Shown: piece after piece, positions 7,015 through 13,264 of the stretch
Layout of the letters: each line of letters starts with the position of its first letter
Numbering within the stretch: position 1 is the stretch's first letter
Origin: JBBQKI01 sp038326725
GTDB taxonomy: Bacteria; Bacteroidota; Bacteroidia; Flavobacteriales; Flavobacteriaceae
DNA: 13,264 nt
NCBI GenBank assembly: GCA_038326725.1
Contig: JBBQKI010000047.1
Coordinates: forward strand, 1-13,264
Direction: 5' to 3'
Made by a program: the position numbers and the translations under genes
The notes under the pieces: model-generated
Databases searched by the model: none
What the model was told of the DNA's origin: nothing
Seen by the model: the letters and a program-made list of their open reading frames with translations, nothing else

Positions 7015-8283
7015 TTAACATTTAACTTCCAGCAATTCCTTCCATTGCGTGGTAAATCTCGGGCTGCGTTCTTTTTTAATGAGTTCCCATTCATTTACCC
7101 GGGTGCCCACCAAACCTGAAAAAACCGTGGACTTCCCGAATTTACGATTGATGGCATCCACCGTTTCCATCATTTTTTCCTTGTTTAGTTTCAAGGGTTG
7201 GTAAAACAAATTTCCCTGTACATACTCCTGGGGAATGATTCCACTTAAGTTTACCCCCACTTTTTTGTAACGATAACCTGATTTGTAAATAGCTCTCAAT
7301 GCTTGTCGCCCTGCTAAAATAAGTTTGAAGGTGTCATTTGTGGGCACCTCCAAAGTTACTGTACGACTATTCGAATATTGCTTGTCCACATTGCTGTGAT
7401 AATTGGTGATGATGAACACCTGCAAAAAAGTGGCGCAGGACTTTTGGGCGCGGAGTACCTCGCTCACCTCGCTGATATAATAGGAACACGCCTCTTCAAT
7501 CCGCTCCAAATCTTCAAGTTTTATCCCGAAGGATTTGGCGGTTCCTATTCCCTTTTTTGGTTTCGGCAACCCCACCATTTCAATACAAGGTTCGCCCTGC
7601 ATTTCGCGCCAGATGCGCTCGCCCACCACGGTCATTTCCTTTCGTACCCAAGCCAAAGGAGTTTGGGTAAAATCATAAGCTGTGAACACTTTGATATTCT
7701 TTAAGCGTTCAGCATGTTTCCTCCCTATTCCCCACACGTCACCTATTTTACACCATTTTAGTGCCGCAATCCTTTTTTCTTCGGAATCAATCACGAAAAC
7801 TTGGTCATTACCCACTACTTTTTTTGAAATTCTATTGGCCAATTTTGCAAGCACTTTGGTGGGGGCGATGCCCACCCCGACTGGTAAACCTGTATTTTTT
7901 AAGATTGCCTCCCTCATTTTATATCCGTATTCCGTGAGGGAAATATTCTTCATTCCCGAAAGATCAACAAAGGCTTCATCGATGCTGTATATTTCGACTT
8001 GAGGGGAAAAGGTTGCTAAAATGTTCATCACCCGCTGGGACATTTCGCCATACAGCGTGTAATTGGAAGAAAAGAAAACAACTTTATTTTTTATGAGTTG
8101 ATCTTTTATTTTGAAAACTGGCTCAAACATGGGGATGTCCGTAATCGCTTTTGCTTCCTTGTTTGCGGCAATTATACAGCCATCGTTATTGCTCAGCACC
8201 ACCACTGGTTTCCCCAAAAGGTCCGGCCGGAACACCTGTTCGCAGCAAGCGTAAAAACTATTGCAATCTACGAGCGCAATCAT
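7015..8283 (-). CDS. umuC: DNA polymerase V catalytic subunit (Y-family)
   Basis: Error-prone translesion polymerase of 422 residues, the same length as E. coli UmuC. The ATG at 8283 overlaps the umuD TGA (ATGA) and starts exactly at the conserved MIALVDCNSFYA; an in-frame ATG 12 codons earlier would add unconserved residues inside umuD. Metal ligands are Asp6 and Asp102 with Glu103 in YSIDEAF. The fingers motif SNNDGCIIAANKEAKA, the GIAPTKVLAKLAN motif and the helix-hairpin-helix GDVWGIGRKHAERL (about 181-194) are intact. The little-finger part contains QGNLF at 356-360, matching the sliding-clamp-binding motif QLNLF of E. coli UmuC. The C-terminus carries the SPRFTTQWKELL tail typical of UmuC. 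Nothing suggests decay. Expression is presumably damage-induced through the promoter upstream of umuD. Confidence 0.96.
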   Translation of the reverse strand: MIALVDCNSFYACCEQVFRPDLLGKPVVVLSNNDGCIIAANKEAKAITDIPMFEPVFKIKDQLIKNKVVFFSSNYTLYGEMSQRVMNILATFSPQVEIYSIDEAFVDLSGMKNISLTEYGYKMREAILKNTGLPVGVGIAPTKVLAKLANRISKKVVGNDQVFVIDSEEKRIAALKWCKIGDVWGIGRKHAERLKNIKVFTAYDFTQTPLAWVRKEMTVVGERIWREMQGEPCIEMVGLPKPKKGIGTAKSFGIKLEDLERIEEACSYYISEVSEVLRAQKSCATFLQVFIITNYHSNVDKQYSNSRTVTLEVPTNDTFKLILAGRQALRAIYKSGYRYKKVGVNLSGIIPQEYVQGNLFYQPLKLNKEKMMETVDAINRKFGKSTVFSGLVGTRVNEWELIKKERSPRFTTQWKELLEVKC

Positions 8284-8645
8284 CGGGCGTAGTGGATAAT
8301 ATAGGTAATAATGCCCCACACGTTGAACTCTTCTTCCGAGGCAAACGGGATTCGCATAACTTTGAAAGCGCCATCCTGAACCACAAGCGCAAGGGCATCA
8401 AAATTTCGCGGGAGCGACCGGTCAATAATCAACACATCTTTATCCAAAATGTTATGGGGAGCTAGTGTGTTGCCATCTATGCGAACGAAAAAAGTAGCAT
8501 CGCGGTTTACAATCAGTTCTTGATTTAAATCAATGGAAGGTTCCAAATAGTGGGTGGCCGGGCTGCTAAAGCCGGTTTGCTTTGAAACACCGGGTTCGTG
8601 GCGGTTCTTTACTTTGGTGAGTTTCCCGGAGGCGAAGGTTTCCAT
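8280..8645 (-). CDS. umuD: UmuD homologue lacking the autoprotease residues
   Basis: A 121-residue S24/LexA-like protein that aligns residue by residue with E. coli UmuD from the cleavage region on: TGFSSPATHYLEPSIDLNQ matches CGFPSPAADYVEQRIDLNQ. The cleavage position 24-25 is Thr-Gly instead of Cys-Gly. The nucleophile Ser60 is Thr in DGNTLAPHNI, and the base Lys97 is Met in FKVMRI. After Ile99 about 18 residues are missing, including the usual LIPxNxxYxPI strand, before the normal ending FNVWGIITYIIHYAR. In E. coli, RecA-stimulated self-cleavage gives UmuD', the accessory subunit of Pol V; this protein should not cleave itself by that chemistry. No frameshift is seen and umuC is translationally coupled, so the gene appears functional in another mode. 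ATG at 8645 is the only start, since an in-frame stop lies two codons upstream. Confidence 0.9.
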   Translation of the reverse strand: METFASGKLTKVKNRHEPGVSKQTGFSSPATHYLEPSIDLNQELIVNRDATFFVRIDGNTLAPHNILDKDVLIIDRSLPRNFDALALVVQDGAFKVMRIPFASEEEFNVWGIITYIIHYAR

Positions 8646-8649
8646 TTTT

Positions 8650-8657
8650 CAAAAGTA
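8650..8657 (-). promoter_or_regulatory. Candidate -7 box of the umuDC promoter
   Basis: The minus strand reads TACTTTTG, an exact TAnnTTTG match, only four bases before the umuD ATG. If it is used, transcription starts at or next to the ATG and the message is leaderless or nearly so. No TTG occurs at the normal -33 distance; the operator-like repeats occupy that space. Confidence 0.5.
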
Positions 8658-8690
8658 GGAATTATTCCCAACTTAAAAGGAAATATTCCC
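8658..8690. promoter_or_regulatory. Two tandem operator-like repeats at the umuDC promoter
   Basis: GGAATTATTCCC (8658-8669) and GGAAATATTCCC (8679-8690) are near-identical, near-palindromic units with GGAA and TTCC arms. They start exactly 21 bases apart, two helical turns, so a protein would meet both on the same face. They directly abut the -7 box of umuDC, as expected for a repressor (or an activator replacing the -33 box). The sequence does not resemble the E. coli (CTGT-N8-ACAG) or Bacillus LexA boxes. No other copy is obvious in the window. Confidence 0.6.
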
Positions 8691-8749
8691 ACTAAAGAAT
8701 AAAGAAAAAAGAGAAAAGAGTTTGGGTACAAAAGACAAAGAAAAAATAG

Positions 8750-9211
8750 CTATTTCCCGCAACTTCCCATTCTTCGGGAATCGATTAAATGAAAAATTCT
8801 CCAACCTTCACCGGTATTTGCCAGTGTAAACGAATTGGCGCCGCAATGGCTGAAAGCGTTGTTCACATAAAATTCATAAGGTGTCCAAACGTGAGCCAAA
8901 TTCCCATCTATTTCCATGGAATATCCCAACAACTTTTCTTCCCATTTTTGGTCAGCCGGACGGGCGGCAATTGCTTTTAAAAAATCTGAAATTTTAAGGG
9001 ATGTAATCTTGTTCTCTCCTTCCTTATTCACATAAACCGTTTGCATTTGAAGATTCTCGGCCATCACGGATTTCAATTTCAAGGTATCGCCCTGATGAAG
9101 ACCTTCAAAAAAAACAGAGATTATTCCTTTGGCATCTTCTTCGGAAAAATCGTTTTGCGAAAAAGAAGCCCCGAAAAAGAGAAGGCCGAAAATTAATAGA
9201 ATGAATTTCAT
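8750..9211 (-). CDS. Secreted NTF2-like protein of unknown function
   Basis: A 153-residue protein with a signal peptide (MKFILLIFGLLFFGASFSQ, cleavage near residue 18) and one NTF2/SnoaL-like cone domain: an N-terminal helix VISFFEGLHQGDTLKLKSVMAENL-like region at about 30-53, then strands ending in EIDGNLAHVWTPYEFYVNNAF (about 101-121) and a final strand WRIFHLIDSRR. Domains of this type bind small ligands or form dimers; here no catalytic set is recognisable. Exported single-domain members beside panB are common in flavobacteria. It is divergent from panB with a 65-base gap and precedes umuD on the same strand, separated by 104 bases that contain the umuDC promoter and no terminator, so some read-through into umuDC is possible. 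Confidence 0.75.
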   Translation of the reverse strand: MKFILLIFGLLFFGASFSQNDFSEEDAKGIISVFFEGLHQGDTLKLKSVMAENLQMQTVYVNKEGENKITSLKISDFLKAIAARPADQKWEEKLLGYSMEIDGNLAHVWTPYEFYVNNAFSHCGANSFTLANTGEGWRIFHLIDSRRMGSCGK

Positions 9212-9276
9212 AAGTGAATATTTTAAAGGAGAAACAGTTAAAGTTAGTACTTTTACCTTTCAATTTGTTACTCCAT
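9212..9276. promoter_or_regulatory. Divergent promoter region, NTF2-like gene / panB
   Basis: These 65 bases must carry both promoters. Minus-strand candidate: TAACTTTA (9239-9246), 7 of 8 to TAnnTTTG, with TTG only 14 bases upstream. Plus-strand candidate: TACCTTTC (9254-9261), 7 of 8, without a spaced TTG. An AAAGGAG at 9224-9230 resembles a ribosome site but is too far (47 bases) from the panB ATG to serve it. Confidence 0.3.
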
Positions 9277-10095
9277 ATGTCAACAGCGAAAAAAGAATAC
9301 AAGCGCATAACTACCAAAACCTTGGTGGACATGAAAAAGAAGGGCGAAAAAATTTCGATGCTCACGGCTTATGATTACACCATGGCCAAGATTGTGGACA
9401 GTGCGGGAATCGATGTAATTTTGGTGGGCGATTCCGCTTCAAACGTGATGGCGGGACACGAAACCACTTTGCCCATTACACTGGATCAAATGATATATCA
9501 CGCAGCATCGGTGGTTCGCGCCATCGAGCGGAGTTTGGTGGTGGTAGACTTGCCTTTCGGGAGCTACCAAAGCGACCCGAAAGAAGCACTGCGCTCTTCC
9601 ATCCGCATCATGAAAGAAAGTGGCGCACACGCGGTAAAGCTTGAAGGAGGCCGGGAAATAAAGGAATCGATAAAAAAGATTTTGAACGCAGGCATCCCGG
9701 TAATGGGCCATCTGGGGTTAACGCCACAATCCATTTATAAATTCGGCACGTACACGGTCCGCGCAAAAGAAGAAGAGGAAGCCGAAAAATTGATGGAAGA
9801 TGCATTGGTGCTCGAAAATGCTGGGTGCTTTGCAGTGGTTTTGGAAAAAGTCCCCGCAGCACTTGCCAAAAAAGTTGCTGCCAAATTAACCATTCCCATT
9901 ATCGGGATTGGTGCGGGGAACGGGGTTGATGGACAAGTATTGGTAACCCATGATATGGTGGGAATGACGCATGAATTTAACCCCCGGTTTTTAAGAAGGT
10001 ATTTAGACCTTTATTCAGAAATGACAAAAGCTTTCAGTAAATACAGTACCGATGTGAAAAGCGGTGATTTCCCGAACGATTCGGAACAATATTAG
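9277..10095 (+). CDS. panB: 3-methyl-2-oxobutanoate hydroxymethyltransferase
   Basis: First enzyme of pantothenate synthesis: transfers a hydroxymethyl group from 5,10-methylenetetrahydrofolate to 2-oxoisovalerate, giving ketopantoate. The 272-residue TIM-barrel protein carries the magnesium ligands Asp52 (LVGDSASNVM), Asp91 (VVDLPFGSYQ) and Glu123 (KLEGG), the catalytic Glu190 (VVLEKVP), and the motifs MLTAYDYTMAK, GHLGLTPQSI and IGIGAGNGVDGQVLVTHDM. The reading frame is open further upstream to a GTG at 9214, but those 21 codons encode a hydrophobic stretch unlike the family; ATG at 9277 gives the usual length. panC and panD are not in the window. The next gene, a pseudouridine synthase, follows after about 120 bases without a terminator. 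Confidence 0.97.
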   Translation: MSTAKKEYKRITTKTLVDMKKKGEKISMLTAYDYTMAKIVDSAGIDVILVGDSASNVMAGHETTLPITLDQMIYHAASVVRAIERSLVVVDLPFGSYQSDPKEALRSSIRIMKESGAHAVKLEGGREIKESIKKILNAGIPVMGHLGLTPQSIYKFGTYTVRAKEEEEAEKLMEDALVLENAGCFAVVLEKVPAALAKKVAAKLTIPIIGIGAGNGVDGQVLVTHDMVGMTHEFNPRFLRRYLDLYSEMTKAFSKYSTDVKSGDFPNDSEQY

Positions 10096-10214
10096 ATTTT
10101 ATATTTTTTGGTTTTTATTAATTTCTTAAAAATCACAGCCCTTAAATCCTAAATCCATTTATTAAAAAAGAAGTTCCCATCAAGACAATTACTACAAAAG
10201 ATAACCTTCAAGTT

Positions 10215-10871
10215 TTGTTCGAGGACAATCATTTGATTATCATCAACAAACGCCCGGGCGATATTGTGCAAGGCGACAAAACCGGTGATGCCCCACTTTC
10301 CGAAGTAATCAAAGAATATATCGCGGAAAAATACAACAAACCGGGTGCGGTTTTTTTGGGCGTGGTGCACCGCTTGGATCGCCCAAGTAGCGGGATCGTT
10401 GTTTTTGCCCGGACTTCAAAAGCCCTAGCCCGGATGAACGCTTTATTCGCTGAAAGGGAAACGGAAAAGATATATTGGGCAGTGGTGAAGAACACCCCAC
10501 CAAGAATTTCCGGGACGTTGATCCATTTTCTAAAAAGAAACCCAAAACAGAATAAGTCCTACGCCCACGAAAAAGAAGTAACTGAAAGCAAAAAAGCCGT
10601 TTTACATTACGGCCAAATCAAGAAACTGGACAATTATATTTTACTGGAAATTGTTTTGGAAACGGGAAGACACCACCAAATACGATCACAGCTTTCAGCC
10701 ATTGGAAGCCCAATAAAAGGGGATTTAAAGTATGGTTTTGACCGAAGCAACACCGATGGCAGTATTCATCTTCATGCCCGGAAATTGACCTTTGTGCATC
10801 CCGTAAATAAAGAAATCGTAATTATTGAAGCCAACCCCCCGAGCGACCCTGTTTGGAATGCTTGTTTTTAA
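10215..10871 (+). CDS. RluA-family RNA pseudouridine synthase (start codon unclear)
   Basis: Converts specific uridines in rRNA or tRNA to pseudouridine. The catalytic core is complete: HRLDRPSSGIVVFA with the catalytic aspartate (residue 55 from the TTG), the GRHHQIRSQL motif and PIKGDLKYG. There is no S4 RNA-binding domain, so it belongs to the short (about 220-230 residue) RluA/RluC/RluD-type proteins; the target site cannot be told from sequence. No ATG exists between the panB stop and the catalytic domain. TTG at 10215 is given as the start, but the frame is open back to 10146 and the codons just before TTG encode TTKDNLQV, which fits the first conserved strand (NLQVLFEDNHLIIINKRPG), so initiation at an ATT or ATC near 10179-10188 is possible. 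The stop codon overlaps that of the convergent response-regulator gene. Confidence 0.88.
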   Translation: MFEDNHLIIINKRPGDIVQGDKTGDAPLSEVIKEYIAEKYNKPGAVFLGVVHRLDRPSSGIVVFARTSKALARMNALFAERETEKIYWAVVKNTPPRISGTLIHFLKRNPKQNKSYAHEKEVTESKKAVLHYGQIKKLDNYILLEIVLETGRHHQIRSQLSAIGSPIKGDLKYGFDRSNTDGSIHLHARKLTFVHPVNKEIVIIEANPPSDPVWNACF

Positions 10872-11521
10872 ATGTGAATCAAATTGTGTTTTAAAGCATA
10901 AATCACCAACCCTACTCTATTCTTTATTCCAAGCCTAGTGAATAGGTATTGCCTATAGCCATCAATGGTTTTGGGACTTAATAGCATAATCTCCGCTATT
11001 TCTTTATAAGTCATTTCAGAACAGGCCAACTGCAGGAATATCAATTCGTTTTCTTTAAATACAAATTCGATTTCCTCTTTTTCCCCATTTACGTGGAGCA
11101 AAGCAGCCGTGACTTTTGCGGAATGATAATATCCATTTTCCATCAATTCAATTAAGGCCGTTTTAAGGATTTGGGGATGAATATCCTTCAACAAATAACC
11201 TTTTGCTCCTTTGCTGAGCATTTTTAAAACAACTTTTTCATCATCTTCCATGGACAAAGCCAGTACTTTTATATTGGGTTTGTTTAGGGTAAGCCATTCA
11301 GCGGTTTCAATGCCATCCATCACCGGCATTTTTATATCAAGGAGTATGATATCCGGGGATGGCATACCGGAATTTAGCTTCAGTTGTAAATCAATGCCAT
11401 TTTTGGCATGAAAAATTGTTTCAAAGCCCGGAAATGAATTGATCAACTTTTCCAGGGAACGTGCAAAAAGTAAATGGTCATCAACTACTGCTATGGTATG
11501 ATTGGGAGATTTAATTTCCAT
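10868..11521 (-). CDS. NarL/LuxR-family response regulator
   Basis: A 217-residue DNA-binding regulator. The receiver domain (about 8-125) has the acidic pair Asp14-Asp15 (VVDDH), the phosphorylation site Asp62 (LLDIKMPVMDG), Ser90 in the switch position and Lys112 (LLKD), all intact. The C-terminal LuxR-type helix-turn-helix (about 150-217) contains TYKEIAEIMLLSPKTIDGYRQYLFTRLGIKNR with the recognition helix in its second half. It overlaps the histidine kinase gene by 11 bases, so they form a cognate pair. Phosphorylation should drive dimer formation and promoter binding; target genes are unknown. It converges on the pseudouridine synthase, sharing TTAA so that both stop codons overlap. Confidence 0.94.
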   Translation of the reverse strand: MEIKSPNHTIAVVDDHLLFARSLEKLINSFPGFETIFHAKNGIDLQLKLNSGMPSPDIILLDIKMPVMDGIETAEWLTLNKPNIKVLALSMEDDEKVVLKMLSKGAKGYLLKDIHPQILKTALIELMENGYYHSAKVTAALLHVNGEKEEIEFVFKENELIFLQLACSEMTYKEIAEIMLLSPKTIDGYRQYLFTRLGIKNRVGLVIYALKHNLIHI

Positions 11522-12305
11522 AAGGGTAGTTTAAATACAAGGATGTTCCTTTACCGGGTTTTGAGATAATTGAAAAATCTGCTTTTAGTAACCCCGCCCT
11601 GCTTTTCATGGTTTCCATCCCGGAGTTTTGGGTTATTTTACTTATGTCAAAGCCCACGCCATCATCTTTTGCTGTTATTTCGAGGCTATTATCTTTGTAA
11701 TTTAAAAGCACAATTAATTTTTTTGCCTTAGCATGCTTTATAATGTTTGATAAAAACTCCTGAACTATCCTGAAAATGATAATTTCATTGGAACTTTTAA
11801 TAGGAACAATATCGCCGGTAACTTGGCATTGGGCTTCCAAAAAATTCAGCTTATTAAAACGTACTATCTCCAAGTGTAAAGAATTCAACAAACCGTTCTT
11901 TAATACTACATCATTGTTTAAGACCTTTGATAAATTACGGACTTCCTGTACGGTTTCAGATACCAAATTTTTTGTTTCTTTGATTTGTTCATGATGCTCC
12001 TCTGGGGTTTTGTCCAGTAACATATTGAGTTGGATATTGACCACAGAAAGCAATTGCCCTATATTATCATGAAGTTCCCACGCAATGTTTTTGAATATTT
12101 GCTCCTGTATTTCGATTTGTGATTTAGCGAGTTCATTTTCAAATTTTTGCTGGTTTTCAAGGCGTTCAATTAAAAATTTATTCTTTCTCCTTTGAAAAGC
12201 AATAACAAAAACCACGGAGAAAACCGTGATGAACAGTAAAATGGCAACAAAATAAATTATCAGTAATTTTTCTTGCCGTAATAAGGGTTCTGCTTGTGCG
12301 AACAT
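11511..12305 (-). CDS. Sensor histidine kinase, HisKA_3 / NarX type
   Basis: A 264-residue kinase anchored by one transmembrane helix (about 14-38) with only a dozen residues outside, then a coiled coil (about 39-75). The phospho-acceptor is His79 in ELHDNIGQLLS, typical of HisKA_3 kinases that pair with NarL/LuxR regulators. The ATPase domain shows the N box FLSNIIKHAKA (Asn187), the G1 box DDGVGFD (214-220) and GMETMKSRAGLL (229-240), all complete. The kinase has no sensor domain of its own, so the signal probably comes through the seven-helix membrane protein encoded just upstream, whose gene overlaps it by 46 bases. ATG at 12305 is the only Met codon before the membrane helix. Confidence 0.93.
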   Translation of the reverse strand: MFAQAEPLLRQEKLLIIYFVAILLFITVFSVVFVIAFQRRKNKFLIERLENQQKFENELAKSQIEIQEQIFKNIAWELHDNIGQLLSVVNIQLNMLLDKTPEEHHEQIKETKNLVSETVQEVRNLSKVLNNDVVLKNGLLNSLHLEIVRFNKLNFLEAQCQVTGDIVPIKSSNEIIIFRIVQEFLSNIIKHAKAKKLIVLLNYKDNSLEITAKDDGVGFDISKITQNSGMETMKSRAGLLKADFSIISKPGKGTSLYLNYPYGN

Positions 12306-12964
12306 ATTAAAAAGCCTATGATATAAATGGAATACAATATAAGGTTTACAATAAAGATAATAGGTATATATAAACTAACAAAGCCAGGGTCTATGGAATT
12401 TTTGAAATAAGAACTATAAATAAATAGAGGTGTACTGCACAGATGAAATATTAAAGCTCCTACGGAAACATAGAAAGGTATGCTTTTGCGGATTTCGAGG
12501 ATTTGGTTTCCCTGTAGCAATTGGAGGTAATAAAACGCAATGCTCATAAAAACAAACAGGGTGCCGACAATATGGGTAATAGGCATAAAGCCATAAAAGT
12601 ACCCCCCGGAAAATAAATTGTCTGCCAAACTAACAATTACAAAGATTGCGGTGAGCAAATTCATTACCCGAACCGCCCTTGGGGATACGAGGAACCATTT
12701 AAAAAAGGAAATGTAAAATAGATAGCTTACGATACTATATATATTGTAAAGCCAAAAATTTTTTTCTAACAAAGTCCCTTGAAGCCCTTCCAAAAACCCA
12801 TTGTACACGAAAATAGTGTACAAGCCCAACGTTTCCACAAATACCGTAATCCCTAAAAAACATACCAAATAAAATGCTGGCCTCGATTTGCTTTTTTTAT
12901 AGTAAAATATCCCCGTGAAAAACGCCAACCATTCTAGGATATGAATAAATATTGCCGTGAACAC
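12260..12964 (-). CDS. Seven-helix membrane protein, putative sensor partner of the kinase
   Basis: A 234-residue integral membrane protein with seven predicted helices at about 3-21, 29-52, 70-92, 99-119, 126-148, 161-185 and 192-218, and a short basic cytoplasmic tail (SHKQNPYYGKKNY). I recognise no family beyond this topology; it resembles the membrane parts of 7TM-type sensors but has no fused signalling domain. It starts with GTG at 12964, directly after the TAG of the preceding gene and in the same frame; no ATG occurs before helix 4, so the GTG is needed to keep helix 1. Its end overlaps the kinase gene by 46 bases, which argues for linked translation and a joint function, probably signal reception. 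The ligand is unknown. Confidence 0.72.
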   Translation of the reverse strand: MFTAIFIHILEWLAFFTGIFYYKKSKSRPAFYLVCFLGITVFVETLGLYTIFVYNGFLEGLQGTLLEKNFWLYNIYSIVSYLFYISFFKWFLVSPRAVRVMNLLTAIFVIVSLADNLFSGGYFYGFMPITHIVGTLFVFMSIAFYYLQLLQGNQILEIRKSIPFYVSVGALIFHLCSTPLFIYSSYFKNSIDPGFVSLYIPIIFIVNLILYSIYIIGFLICSHKQNPYYGKKNY

Positions 12965-13264
12965 CTATAAATATTTATATTTATGGGGGGGATGGCCACC
13001 TTGATTCATGTTCAATGAGTCAATGGTATAATTGTTTGCCGAAGTTTGGGAGTTGCCCATGGTGGGCGCAATGAATATGGTAGCAAAATTGGAAATATCA
13101 TCATTATAGGCCCCAAAATAAACCCGTAATCCTGGGGTAAGTACACCCTGTTCTTGTGACATTTCTTTTACATAGGCAATATATTCTTCAATTTCTGCAA
13201 TGTTTAGAATAAACTCGCGCGTGTCTTCATAGCCAAGGGCCGTTTGAATAACATTGGCTCGGGT
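12965..13264 (-). CDS. Unknown protein, C-terminal 99 residues (5' end outside the window)
   Basis: The frame is open from the window edge (reading TRANVIQTALGYEDTREFIL) to a TAG at 12965, so an apparent ATG at 13162 is internal rather than the true start. Visible features are an acidic helix IAEIEEYIAYVKEMSQ, a strand region GLRVYFGAYNDD, SNFATIFIAPT and a polar tail ending GGHPPHKYKYL. No transmembrane segment or known motif is seen. I recall similar tails (GLRVYxGAY, FxAPT) in unnamed Bacteroidota proteins but cannot give a function. It abuts the seven-helix protein gene with no spacer, so it is the first visible gene of the two-component operon and may take part in the same response. Confidence 0.7.
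   Translation of the reverse strand, partial: TRANVIQTALGYEDTREFILNIAEIEEYIAYVKEMSQEQGVLTPGLRVYFGAYNDDISNFATIFIAPTMGNSQTSANNYTIDSLNMNQGGHPPHKYKYL

Noticed and set aside
6459..7094. 211-codon minus-strand frame across the PAP2 gene end
   Set aside because: It is antisense to a well-supported gene, rich in Cys, Arg and Ser without any domain, and it overlaps umuC as well: a shadow frame.
8284..8319. UmuC start 12 codons upstream (MGHYYLYYPLRP)
   Set aside because: These codons lie within umuD in another frame; the ATG at 8283 forms the standard ATGA overlap and matches the conserved UmuC start.
8691..8749. Purine-rich stretch before the NTF2-like gene end as a terminator or repeat
   Set aside because: It is only low-complexity A/G sequence; no stem-loop can be drawn and there is no regular repeat unit.
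9214..9276. GTG start for panB giving 21 extra hydrophobic residues
   Set aside because: It covers the divergent promoter region, and PanB proteins begin close to the ATG at 9277.
13160..13162. ATG as start of a 65-residue protein
   Set aside because: The same frame continues open to the window edge with protein-like sequence, so the ATG is internal to a longer, truncated gene.

Overview
The window looks like a chromosomal segment of a flavobacterium (Bacteroidota, class Flavobacteriia). Supporting signs are the low G+C content, very weak or absent Shine-Dalgarno sites, promoter-like boxes of the Bacteroidota TAnnTTTG type, and proteins typical of the group: a PaaI-type thioesterase overlapping a probable isochorismate synthase start, a lipoprotein of the PAP2/vanadium haloperoxidase fold, and a NarL-type two-component operon with a separate membrane protein. 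I see no tRNA, rRNA, CRISPR array, insertion sequence or phage gene. Most of the window is housekeeping sequence.

Layout. Positions 1-517 (minus): menaquinone genes, a DHNA-CoA thioesterase (menI-like) overlapping the start of a probable isochorismate synthase that leaves the window. 561-2011 (plus): a small serine esterase and a secreted leucine-rich-repeat protein, ended by a strong terminator. 2012-2363: a gene-free gap with two successive plus-strand terminators and the minus-strand terminator of dnaK. 2364-4277 (minus): dnaK. 4513-6995 (plus): a two-gene operon of an outer-membrane beta-barrel protein (TTG start) and a PAP2/haloperoxidase-fold lipoprotein. 7015-8645 (minus): a umuDC operon with two tandem operator-like repeats at its promoter. 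8750-9211 (minus): a secreted NTF2-like protein. 9277-10871 (plus): panB (pantothenate synthesis) and an RluA-family pseudouridine synthase. 10868-13264 (minus): an unknown protein (5' end outside the window), a seven-helix membrane protein, a histidine kinase and a NarL/LuxR response regulator, tightly packed as one operon.

Most unusual points. The UmuD homologue aligns without gaps to E. coli UmuD over residues 24-99 yet lacks the cleavage-site Cys24 (Thr), the nucleophile Ser60 (Thr) and the general base Lys97 (Met), and has lost about 18 residues after Met97. Its partner UmuC keeps all its catalytic and clamp-binding motifs. The pair therefore looks like a Pol V whose activation cannot depend on normal UmuD self-cleavage. 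Its promoter carries two near-palindromic repeats exactly 21 bp apart and the transcript may be leaderless. The PAP2 lipoprotein shows a readable internal duplication in which only the C-terminal copy keeps the vanadate/phosphate-binding residues. Two genes (the beta-barrel protein and the pseudouridine synthase) have no usable ATG start.
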